DNA of 64,000 nucleotides from Roseibium alexandrii DFL-11 (GTDB lineage: Bacteria > Pseudomonadota > Alphaproteobacteria > Rhizobiales > Stappiaceae), in NCBI RefSeq assembly GCF_000158095.2, contig NZ_CM011002.1, forward strand, positions 1,131,228-1,195,227, written 5' to 3'. Both the position numbers and the translations under genes were made by a program. The notes under the pieces were generated by a model. It did not search any database and had not been told where the DNA came from. It was given only the letters and a program-made list of their open reading frames with translations. Positions 17,074-25,600 of this stretch are shown here, piece by piece. Position 1 is the stretch's first letter. Each line of letters starts with the position of its first letter.

Positions 17074-17666
17074 GTCTCAAGCGTACAGATCTCCGCCGCG
17101 CAGCTGTGGCCACGCTCTCAAACCTGGGCCGGGCGCCGTGGCCTACTATCGCCGGTGAGAACGTCTTTGACAGTCGCCAGGATGCCCTGCAGCACCATGA
17201 GAGCGATCAGGATGCGCCATTCATCCTGGTATACACCGATGAGGCTGCAGCGTACCTGGAGGCCTCTGGCCTGGGCGGACAGTACCCCTGGCCGGTCCTG
17301 CAAAGCCTTGTGATCGAAATTGGCGTGACGAATGCCAGTGCGGCAACTGAGACCACGGCGGAGCTTGAGGCCAAGCTCGATCAGTTGCAGCAGGAGGTCG
17401 AGGATCTTCTCTTCGATCACTCGCAGAACGTCCACGCCAAGCGCTTCAAAAAACTCTATGCCCGCACCCTGGAGGCCAAAAGCTTCAGGATGGCATCATC
17501 GGCATCAAACAACCGAAAGGCTATGCGATGCCTGGAGTACGTCCTCCTGATCACACCTGACTGCAAGGATTATGCTGCCGTGTTTGGACCGCTTGAAACG
17601 ATCGGGTTCACAACTGATCGCAATGGCGAGCAATTGAATGCGGACATGACAGGGCTGCAGCAGTGA
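17070..17666 (+). CDS. Tail terminator (gpU)-like protein
   Basis: 198 residues. The N-terminus L-R-R-A-A-V-A-T-L then G-E-N-V-F-D-S-R, and D-A-P-F-I-L-V-Y-T-D-E match the pattern of phage tail-completion proteins of the gpU/minor tail family, where a helix is followed by V-F-x-S-R and a strand ending V-Y-T. The middle has a Gln/Glu-rich helix (L-D-Q-L-Q-Q-E-V-E-D-L-L-F). In lambda, gpU caps the tail tube before head joining. It is directly followed, with overlap, by the gpZ-like gene, the same pairing as Z-U in lambda though in reverse order. The assignment is by pattern; a head-tail connector is the alternative. Confidence 0.5.
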   Translation: MSLKRTDLRRAAVATLSNLGRAPWPTIAGENVFDSRQDALQHHESDQDAPFILVYTDEAAAYLEASGLGGQYPWPVLQSLVIEIGVTNASAATETTAELEAKLDQLQQEVEDLLFDHSQNVHAKRFKKLYARTLEAKSFRMASSASNNRKAMRCLEYVLLITPDCKDYAAVFGPLETIGFTTDRNGEQLNADMTGLQQ

Positions 17667-18226
17667 TCGAGATCCGCACTGACTTTGACAAGCTTTTGAA
17701 TGATCTCCGGAGCACGTCAAAGGATACGAACAAGGCTGTCGACAGAGGGCTCCGCACTGGAGCCCGCGATGCCCAGCGCTTTGCGATACGGGAAGCCGTC
17801 GAGGTCACAAATTCCAAGGGCAAAGTCGGAAGCCGGGGCAGCATTGCCAAAGAGTTCCGGCAGAAGGCAAAACGCAAGGTGGCTGGAAACGAAGCCACCC
17901 TGACATTCATTGACCGCACGAACCGGAGTCTTGCCCGCTATGCCGTGGGCAAGAAAAGCCCGACTGCGGACTATCGTGGAAGCGGTGTTACGGTTGACCA
18001 CTATGGCAGGCGCAAGATCTTCACACGCGAGGCTGCATTCATCCGCAATGGCGCCAATGGCGGTCTATTCATGGCGGAGCGCGAGGGCTCCGGCTCTATC
18101 GGCGAGTCCTATCACTCCAAACCTCTCTCTCGAGCTGCCCTTGATCCAAGCGTAGCAGAACCCACGGTCGACATTATGCGGGACAAGGTGTTCAGTGCCG
18201 TTGATCGCATGTTCACGCGCGGCTGA
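17663..18226 (+). CDS. Minor tail protein Z (gpZ)-like
   Basis: 187 residues from GTG 17663, overlapping the previous stop. Features of prophage minor tail protein Z: a helical N-terminus, then basic R-Q-K-A-K-R-K-V, a strand-rich middle (A-T-L-T-F-I-D-R), and A-A-F-I-R-N-G-A-N-G-G-L-F-M-A-E-R-E-G-S-G, close to the family's A-F-I...G...R-x-G turn. In lambda, gpZ takes part in connecting tail and head DNA. It is the last gene of the operon; a terminator follows at 18294. Confidence 0.55.
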   Translation: MIEIRTDFDKLLNDLRSTSKDTNKAVDRGLRTGARDAQRFAIREAVEVTNSKGKVGSRGSIAKEFRQKAKRKVAGNEATLTFIDRTNRSLARYAVGKKSPTADYRGSGVTVDHYGRRKIFTREAAFIRNGANGGLFMAEREGSGSIGESYHSKPLSRAALDPSVAEPTVDIMRDKVFSAVDRMFTRG

Positions 18227-18293
18227 TGTCCGGCATGCAATTTGAGCCCCCAGGGCACACCCTCAAAATCTCATGAACGTTAGCGTTCTCAAG

Positions 18294-18329
18294 AGCGGTT
18301 AGCTTCCACAAGCTGGCCGCTTTTCTTTT
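18294..18329 (+). terminator. Rho-independent terminator after the gpU/gpZ-like operon
   Basis: AGCGGTTAGCTT pairs with AAGCTGGCCGCT (12 bp, two G-U pairs, CCAC loop), then TTTCTTTT. It ends the transcript of the replication-to-gpZ-like segment, so the 407-aa gene and terminase need their own promoter downstream. Confidence 0.85.
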
Positions 18330-18831
18330 ACCTGGAACATGGTTCGAGTGTGTTCATTGACGCAAGACTCGACAGTGAGTCACACCTGATCGCAGCAGGA
18401 ATCTCAGCTCGATCCATAAGTATTTGTTATGGATTACCCCTTATCTACCCCCGATCGATCTCGTGTCCCAAAATGATACAAAAACGGTAGGTAGGTGGAT
18501 TGATCGCGCACGATATAAGCTAAGTTATTGAAAACAAACGGGTCCTCAGAACGAGAAAGCGGCTCTGATACGGGTGGCCAACTTGCCGATTCTCATTGTT
18601 GGACGATTTTTTGAGGGGTGTTGGCGCTATTAAATGCATAGCGAGGCATTGATTCCATTAATCAATCGTATTTTTACGATGAGAGAAAATCGCCATTTGG
18701 AATCTCGAGGGGGTTGACGCTGATTTGCCAAATTAAGGCGCTGTGAGCTCTAATTTCAGAACAAGAAAAAACCCGGCAGCGCTGGCGGCGCATACCGGGT
18801 TCGAGCACCCACGGAAATAGAGGTTCCGAAG
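18330..18831. other. 502-bp non-coding region ahead of the packaging genes
   Basis: I find no convincing gene here; a 27-codon ORF at 18633-18716 is the longest with a usable ATG. A perfect 6-bp dyad ATCGTA-TTTT-TACGAT lies at 18665-18680, and a leftward terminator-like hairpin at 18770-18801. In lambda-type phages the packaging (cos) site lies just before the small terminase gene, so this region is a reasonable place for cos/pac and for a late promoter. TTGACG at 18714 resembles a -35 box but I see no matched -10. Confidence 0.4.
18764..18801 (-). terminator. Leftward terminator-like hairpin
   Basis: Read on the minus strand, AACCCGG pairs with CCGGGTT (18795-18801 and 18770-18776) around an 18-nt GC-rich loop, followed by a T-run (AAAAA on the plus strand at 18766-18770). 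No leftward gene feeds into it, so it would end an antisense or small RNA begun within the 18832 gene, or else act as a leader hairpin of the rightward transcript. Confidence 0.45.
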
Positions 18832-20055
18832 ATGTCCTTAGAATGTATGCCGGGCACGGCTGAAAGTGCAACATCTCCCCAAAAACTAAAAAAGAGGTAT
18901 CGCAAGTATACCGATGAGATTCTTGCCGAGATTGCCAGTTGTTACGACTCGCGCGGTGCACTCAAGAAAGCTGATGAAAGTGCATACGCCGCAGCCCGCA
19001 GGCGCGGCCAGGAGTTCTTAAATCGCATCTGCGCGCACATGGAGCCAAAGCTCCGCAGTCATACCGATGAGAGTCTTGCGAAGATTGCGCTTCAGCATGA
19101 CTCGAAAAGCGAGTTTGCAGCAAAGGATGCGGGCGCATATCAATCAGCGCGCGCACGTGGTCCTGAATTCCTTGATGCCATTTGTGCGCACATGCACAAA
19201 AGGCGGCGCACCCACACTGACGAGAGTCTCGCCGCCGCCGCTATGCTCCACATGACTCGCAAGTCTTTTGAGCGAGCTGACTACGGCGCGTACCAAGCCG
19301 CCCGCAAGCGCGGTCCCGAGTTCATGGACCGCATCTGTGCGCACATGGAACCCGTTCACCGCACCCACACCGATGAGAGTCTTGCCGAGATTGCTAGTCA
19401 TTACGACTCGCGAATGGAGTTCGCAGAGGAGGATGGCGGCGCATATAAGTCGGCGCAGAAGCGCGGTCCTGAGTTCCTCAATAAAATCTGCGAGCACATG
19501 AGGCAGCCGCCAAGAAGCCTTACCGATGAGAGTCTTGCCGAGATTGCCGGTCTCTATGACTCACGCAAGGCATTTGAAAGGGCTGACAACTCTGCATACA
19601 ACGCGGCACTTAGTCGAGGGCCTGAGTTCATGAATCGTATCTGCGAGCACATGATCAGTAAGGTGTCTCAATCAACCCACGCTTACACCCATATACTGGC
19701 TGCAACCGCTTGCGCAAACTACATCGTAAAAGTTGGCAAAGGTCAAGGCACGCGCGTGCGGCGTACAGATGTCCTGCGCAGCCTTAAGACACACCTCCCT
19801 GAGTTTTTCTCCGGAGAACCTGTCATTTTTGACCTGGGTGAAGGCGAGACCTCCGAAATGCTGCAAGTGCCGTGCAAAAACCCTGGCACCGTCGAGACAA
19901 TTCTCAAGACGATCGGCGAGCCGATCGAGTTCACTGTGGACGGCAACCGCATGACACCCGACGGGAATACCGAAATGCGCCTAATGTCCCTGGAGGAAAT
20001 TATCAAGTGCGCTGAAATCCTGATGGAAAACGCCACTCCGGAGCCCGCACAATGA
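18832..20055 (+). CDS. Protein with five tandem 51-residue repeats
   Basis: 407 residues. Five repeats begin at Thr27, 78, 129, 180 and 231, an exact 51-residue period, each reading T-D-E-x-L-A-x-I-A-x-x-Y-D-S-R-x-x-F-x-x-x-D-x-G-A-Y-x-x-A-x-x-R-G-P-E-F-L-x-x-I-C-x-H-M with a short basic linker. Such units (helix, aromatic-S/T-R, helix, A-x-R-G, HM end) recall small repeat modules that accompany homing-endonuclease and HNH-type phage proteins, where DNA binding is supposed. No nuclease motif is visible. Residues 275-407 are a separate, unrecognised domain. SD AGAGG precedes ATG 18832. Its stop overlaps the small terminase ATG, so it is co-translated with packaging genes. Confidence 0.7.
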   Translation: MSLECMPGTAESATSPQKLKKRYRKYTDEILAEIASCYDSRGALKKADESAYAAARRRGQEFLNRICAHMEPKLRSHTDESLAKIALQHDSKSEFAAKDAGAYQSARARGPEFLDAICAHMHKRRRTHTDESLAAAAMLHMTRKSFERADYGAYQAARKRGPEFMDRICAHMEPVHRTHTDESLAEIASHYDSRMEFAEEDGGAYKSAQKRGPEFLNKICEHMRQPPRSLTDESLAEIAGLYDSRKAFERADNSAYNAALSRGPEFMNRICEHMISKVSQSTHAYTHILAATACANYIVKVGKGQGTRVRRTDVLRSLKTHLPEFFSGEPVIFDLGEGETSEMLQVPCKNPGTVETILKTIGEPIEFTVDGNRMTPDGNTEMRLMSLEEIIKCAEILMENATPEPAQ

Positions 20056-20594
20056 CGGGCAAGGTAAAACGGCTCGCTCCGGGTTTTAGCACAATGTATG
20101 CCACAGCATCGCAGATGGCAGACATCTTGGGGATGTCGAAACAGAACCTTGCGAAGCTGACGCAGAAGGGCATTTTGACCCGCGAGGAGAATGAGAGTGA
20201 TCTCCCGTACAACGTCCAAAACACAATCCAAGCCTATGCGCTGCGGATGCGAGAGCAAGCGGCCGGAAGATCAGGCGGTGGCGAATATGACCTTGTGTCT
20301 GAGCGTGCTCGAGAGACGTATCACAAGGCGAACCTCGCTGAGATAAAGGCCGCTGAAGCCCGCAAAGAGGTGATCAGCCGCAACCTTATCCTGTCCGCCT
20401 GGGCGCGCGTAATGGCGACAAGCCGGTCAAGACTCCTGGGGCTGGGTTCGCGACTTAGGAAGCAGATGCCGTCGCTCACAGATGAGCAGATTGAGATTAT
20501 CGATAACGAGGTGCACAGCACTCTGGAGCATTTGGCTTCAGGTGGCGAGATTGCCGTCGAACGCGTGCTGAAGGATGGCTCGACCGATGAATAA
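20052..20594 (+). CDS. Terminase small subunit, Nu1-like
   Basis: 180 residues. The N-terminal winged HTH reads Y-A-T-A-S-Q-M-A-D-I-L-G-M-S-K-Q-N-L-A-K-L-T-Q-K-G-I-L, as in lambda Nu1/Nu1-like packaging proteins, followed by a long helix with A-R-E-T-Y-H-K-A-N-L-A-E-I-K-A-A-E-A-R-K, the typical self-association segment. It should recognise the packaging site and recruit the large subunit. ATGA overlap with the upstream repeat protein and a 20-base overlap with the large-subunit gene show one translational unit. Confidence 0.85.
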   Translation: MTGKVKRLAPGFSTMYATASQMADILGMSKQNLAKLTQKGILTREENESDLPYNVQNTIQAYALRMREQAAGRSGGGEYDLVSERARETYHKANLAEIKAAEARKEVISRNLILSAWARVMATSRSRLLGLGSRLRKQMPSLTDEQIEIIDNEVHSTLEHLASGGEIAVERVLKDGSTDE

Positions 20595-22464
20595 CTATGC
20601 CTCCCCGTTTGATGCCGATGAGGGTGCGGCCGAGATTCTTACTGAAGACGCTCTGAGCTTTTGGCGTCCACCGCCCAGACTCCCCATGGATGAATGGGCT
20701 GAGAAATACTTCGCGCATGCTAAAGATGGCGTGTTCAAGCCCATTGGCTACCAGCGCGAGATCCTCCGCGTGATGGGCGATAGGTCCACGAAGAACGTCA
20801 CATTCCTCAAGGCTGCAAGAACCGGCATGACGATGATGATGTCGATTGCCGCCGTCTACTATGCCAGCGTAGACCCCTTGGAAGTGGCTCTACTGCAGAA
20901 GACCGGCGATGACTGTAATGGCGTCGGCGCGGACTTGATCGATCCGGCGTTTGCAAACTGTCCTGAGACCGCAAAGCTCCTTGCCACTACTGCAACCCGC
21001 GATAGCTTAACTCACAAGGTACTCGGAAATGGTGCGTCACTCAAAATTTTGGCTGCCAACTCGCCTCGCAGCCTCCGCAGGCACGATGTCGACATTCTCA
21101 TGCTAGATGAGCTAGATGGGTACGAAGTGACCTCCGAAGGCTCCGCTGCAGACCTTGCGGAAGCCCGCACCCGCAACTCTCTCAGAAAGAAGGTCATAGC
21201 GGGAAGCACACCCACACGCGAGGACGTTTCAGAGATCTATGCCCGGTGGTTGAGATCTGATCAGCGTCATTATTTCGTCCCTTGCCCGCATTGCCAGGGC
21301 GAGCAAACGATCGAGTTTGAGAGCCTTTACCTGGTAGGGCATGACAAAGAGACCGGCGAGGAGTTATTCAAGCGCGCAGATCTGGTGACCAAGGGTTATT
21401 ACGATAGCTTGACACACCGGCACACCGTCATGGAGTGCGCCTGCTGTAAGGAGCGAATCTCAGAACGGCACAAGGCCCAGATGGTCGAGAGCGGTCGCTG
21501 GGTTGCGCAAAACCCCGAGGTCGAGGATCACGCGGGTTTTCACGTTTCGACTCTGCTGAGCCCTTTCCCGGAAGCGTCCTGGACGATCCTGATCTCTGAA
21601 TTTGCCGAGAAGCGCGCAAGCATTGAACGTCTCATGACCTTCAAAAACACCGTGCTCGGGCAGATATGGAGTGACTCCACTACGAAGTTATCCGCCGAGG
21701 ACCTTATGAAGCGCTCCGGCGACTTCTCACTCGACGCTATCCCGGAGTCCGTCCTCCTGATCACCGCAGGCGTTGACGTGCAAGCCGATCGCGCGGAGAT
21801 CATATACATCGGCTGGAGCCAAGAGGGGCCGATCTACATCCTGGGGCACAAGAAGGTTTATGGAGACCCGACCGGGGGACTCTGGCCTGCACTGGACGCT
21901 GAGTTAAAGAACACCTACCAGCATCCTTTAGGCCACAAGATCGGCGTGGCTGCGACCTGCATTGATTCCGGCGCGTTCACGTCTCACGTCTATCGCTATT
22001 GCGCTGGCAAGCAAGGCCGCAACATCTACGCAATCAAAGGTGCATCCGGTCAGCGTCCCCTCTGGTCTGATAGCAAGGCCACAAACACCCAAGGCGCGAA
22101 ACTGTATATCGTCGGGTCCGACACCGGGAAGGAAACCTGGGTTCACCGTCTCACAATTTCAGATCCGAATGAGCCCGGCTATGTTCATTTCTCCGGACCT
22201 GGACTCCCCAGGGAAGACGATACGCTATTTCAGCAGTTCCTCGCAGAGGTGCGCATGGTTGCGCTGAAAGGTGGTCAGCTGAAGGAATTCTGGAAGCCAC
22301 GGCAAGGCGTCCGATCAGAGGGCATGGATTGCGTGGTGTATGCGCTATCAGCGCGAGAGGCTCTCGCACCAAATTGGGAGCATTTGCGGGACAAATTGAC
22401 CGCGAAGCACCAGAAACAGCAGAAAACCAAGCGGAAATCATACGACTTCAGCGATCTTGATTAA
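20575..22464 (+). CDS. Terminase large subunit, gpA family
   Basis: 629 residues (625 if ATG 20587 is used). The ATPase half has an unusual Walker A (A-A-R-T-G-M-T-M, about residue 80, with Met in place of the usual Lys) and Walker B D-I-L-M-L-D-E-L-D-G-Y-E (about 172-183). The nuclease half has G-V-D-V-Q (about 398-402) as in the lambda gpA/GpA-like family. Zn-type Cys pairs C-P-H-C and C-A-C-C-K lie between. It drives ATP-dependent DNA packaging into the portal-bearing head. The gene ends 73 bp before a strong terminator, so terminase is transcribed separately from the downstream structural genes or by read-through. Confidence 0.93.
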   Translation: MARPMNNYASPFDADEGAAEILTEDALSFWRPPPRLPMDEWAEKYFAHAKDGVFKPIGYQREILRVMGDRSTKNVTFLKAARTGMTMMMSIAAVYYASVDPLEVALLQKTGDDCNGVGADLIDPAFANCPETAKLLATTATRDSLTHKVLGNGASLKILAANSPRSLRRHDVDILMLDELDGYEVTSEGSAADLAEARTRNSLRKKVIAGSTPTREDVSEIYARWLRSDQRHYFVPCPHCQGEQTIEFESLYLVGHDKETGEELFKRADLVTKGYYDSLTHRHTVMECACCKERISERHKAQMVESGRWVAQNPEVEDHAGFHVSTLLSPFPEASWTILISEFAEKRASIERLMTFKNTVLGQIWSDSTTKLSAEDLMKRSGDFSLDAIPESVLLITAGVDVQADRAEIIYIGWSQEGPIYILGHKKVYGDPTGGLWPALDAELKNTYQHPLGHKIGVAATCIDSGAFTSHVYRYCAGKQGRNIYAIKGASGQRPLWSDSKATNTQGAKLYIVGSDTGKETWVHRLTISDPNEPGYVHFSGPGLPREDDTLFQQFLAEVRMVALKGGQLKEFWKPRQGVRSEGMDCVVYALSAREALAPNWEHLRDKLTAKHQKQQKTKRKSYDFSDLD

Positions 22465-22536
22465 AGTCACGTCGCGCAGGTACTGTGCTAATCAGCACTT
22501 AGATTGTTGGTGTTGTTCCTGGGGTTTGGTCGCCCG

Positions 22537-22573
22537 TCCCCTGGTCTCGAGAGAGATCGGGGGATTTTTTTTT
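22537..22573 (+). terminator. Strong rho-independent terminator between terminase and tape measure genes
   Basis: TCCCCTGGTCTC pairs with GAGATCGGGGGA (12 bp with two G-U pairs, GAGA tetraloop), then nine T. This is the strongest intrinsic terminator in the window and splits the packaging genes from the tape measure/capsid genes. Confidence 0.93.
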
Positions 22574-22660
22574 GCCTGAGTCCGCGGCGCCGGCCTTTAT
22601 AGCCATTTCCATGTGAAGTCAAGTAAAATCTTACTAACGACCAACCATGTGGAAAAACCA

Positions 22661-25600
22661 ATGTCTGAAAGTCAGAAAAGTTTCACGGCCTGGATCAAAC
22701 TGGGCTCCAAATTCTCCGCGACTGGATTTGTCGCTGCCGAGAACGCACTGCGGCGCCTTGATGCCAAAATGGGCGCAATGCGCACCGGCGCTCGCCGCCT
22801 GTCTACCTCATTCTCGAATATGGGCGATCGGCTCGCAGGTGCGGCCGCCGTTGCGAGCACGATAAGCATCCCGGCTGCGATTGGTCTCAATCAGACCGTC
22901 ACCCAATTAGGCGATCTTGAGAAGTCATACGCCAATATCGCAGCGTTCTCCGGCGAAAGCGCGGAGAACCTGAAAGCACTGCAGGAGCAAGGCCGCAAGC
23001 TGGCCAGGACCGGCGCTGTCACCGCTCCGCAGATCGCCACCGCACAATTTGAGCTTACAAAATCGGGATGGTCTGCAGACGACATACTGGCTGGGATGCC
23101 GGATCTCGTTAAGGGTAGCGTTGCTCTAGGACTCGATATAAGCCCACTTGCGGACAAGATGACCGATGTCATGGCTGGGTTTGGAATTGCCCGAGACCAA
23201 ATGACGGGCACCATGGAGCTTTTTGCTGCAGCCGTCGGTTCGTCCGCGATGAACGGCAATCAATTTTTCGAGGCGATGAAATCGGCGGGACCGGCCGCGC
23301 AGATCGCGGGCGTGCCGATCGAGCAGCTAACCACCATGATTGCCGGGTTTGCCGATGCTGGCCTGTTCGGGGCTGAGGCGGGCAACAGCCTGAAATCAGC
23401 GCTGATCAAATTGACCGCTCCGACACCCAAGCTCCGGAAGCAGCTTGAAGGCATCGGAGTCAACTTCGATCAGGTCTATCAGAAAATCTCAAAAATCCAG
23501 TCTGGCAAGATCAAAACCGCTCTGGAGCTTGTCGGCATCGAGGGCGAGGACAAGCTGCGCGCAGATATCCGCAAGACGCTTCTCGATGACACGATGTCAG
23601 TGCAGCAGCGGGTTGACGTGGCTGTGGACATGGCCGCCGATGGCCGAAACCTCAGTAATGAGATGCGGCAACAGCTGGAGGATTCTTTCAAGGGTTCAAT
23701 CGAGCTGACCGATGGCAATATCGATCCGCTCAAGCTTATTGATCAGATCCGCAGCAAGTTTAAAGAGACCGGCCAAGTTGACGCGACGATTATGCGCGAG
23801 ATCTTTGGTCTTGAAACGTTAAGTGCAGGCCAAAAATTCCTGGATCAACTGGATTCCCTGGAAGAGCGCGAGCGCGCCATCATGAAAAAGCGCGCAGGTT
23901 TTCTTGGGTCCGTATACGACTCAAACCTCGACACCATAATCAACGCGCAGCAGCGCATGGGGAACGCGTTCAAAGAGTTCTTCCAGACGCTGGGCGGACA
24001 GGATGGCGAGACATTCAAGAACGCGTTTAAGGGCATCGCGGACACGATCTTTTCGATCACCGACGCACTGCGCGAAAACCCGGAAGCCGCACGCGGCGCT
24101 CTGAAGGCTCTCACAGGTTTGACCCTGTTGGCGCCTGGACTCATGGCTCTCAGCCTCGCAGCGTCCGGCCTGGGCACCGCACTCCGCCCAGTTGCTGCAC
24201 TTTCCAATTTGGCACTTGCCCCCGTACAAGCCGGAGTGATGAAGCTCGCAGGCGGGTTTGGCGCAATGGCCGCCGCTCTGCCGACCTCCACCCGCAAGGC
24301 CAAAGCTTTCGCAAAGTCTTTGAAAGGCATCACCGCAGCGTCGATCGCCAGCAAGGCTGCACTGCTGCCACTACGCGGAGCACTCGCCGCAGTCGGCGGC
24401 GCAATGAAACTTCTGAAATTTGGCATCCTGGGAACCGGCTTCGCAGCTGCTGCCGTAGGTGTTGCCGCGCTCGCCGATGTCTTCCCGGAATTGTCCCGGC
24501 GCATGGGTCCGGCGCTCGCTGATGCGGCTACTGATGGCCTTGTAGCGATCAACCGGCTGACCCAGGGTGACTTCTCCGGCGCGTGGCAATCCCTCAAGGA
24601 TGCCTGGGCGGATATCACGAAAGGGTTTGAAGAGTCCGCGCCGCTGATGCGTTGGGCGTTCTCCGGCGTGTTGAACGGTCTTGAGGAAACATTCCCGGCA
24701 CTGGCCGGGTTCCGGAAGACAGTTAGCGAGACATTCAAGAGCGTTAGCGATGCATTCTCCGATCTGTTCAAAGGGGACGGCACAGAGAGCAATTTCCTGG
24801 GCTGGCTGAGTGATACGGCAAGAAACGCTGGAAACAATCTGCTGGGCGTTTTTGATGCGACACTGGCGACATTTAATGACCGTTTCACCGGTTGGATGAA
24901 GGGCATCAAGGACGGGTCCGCAACCTGGGCCGATGGCTTCCGGGTTGGTTATGACACCCTGAAAACCCTGATGTCCGAAGTCTGGGCACTGTTCGAGGAC
25001 TCACCCGTCGTTAGGTGGCTGGACGAACAGCTACCAAGCTTTGAAATCTTCCGGGATGCTGTTGAAGGCGTCGGTAGCGCGTTCGACAAGATGATCGGCG
25101 TTTTCACCAAGAAGCGCATCAACGCCAATGGCGATGAGATGGCGTCACTGGGTGAGCAACTTGCGAGTCTTGGAACATCGATCACCGACTCCATGCTCTC
25201 CGCCGCCGCAACGGTTCTGGAGACGGTTGCTGCTGCCATCAATCAACTTGCAGACGCACTCGATCGGTTCCGGCAGGCTCGAGCTGATGGCAAAGGGTTG
25301 TTTGCGTCCCTGGTCGACGGTCTGGGCGAGCTGGGTGCGGCTGGATGGGCTGGCGTCATTTTGGCTGGCATCTGGGCGATTAGTAAGGCCTGGAAGGCTG
25401 CAGCTGCGACTGTCGGCATCTACAAGGGCGCCGTCGACCTCGCAAAAAGCAAAATGGGCTGGGCATTCGATCTCCCTGGTGCAGGCGATGCCGACACCAA
25501 GAAGAAAGGTGGCACCGGGAAGGGTTCCGGAAGCGCACCAAAGACCGGCAAGGGCGGGATCTTCTCTCACTTTGCGGATCTGCTGAAAGCGGCGTTCGGA

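Noticed and set aside
18900..19660. Regular 153-bp repeats that could look like a CRISPR or satellite array
   Set aside because: The period is coding (51 residues) and continuous in frame without unique spacers.
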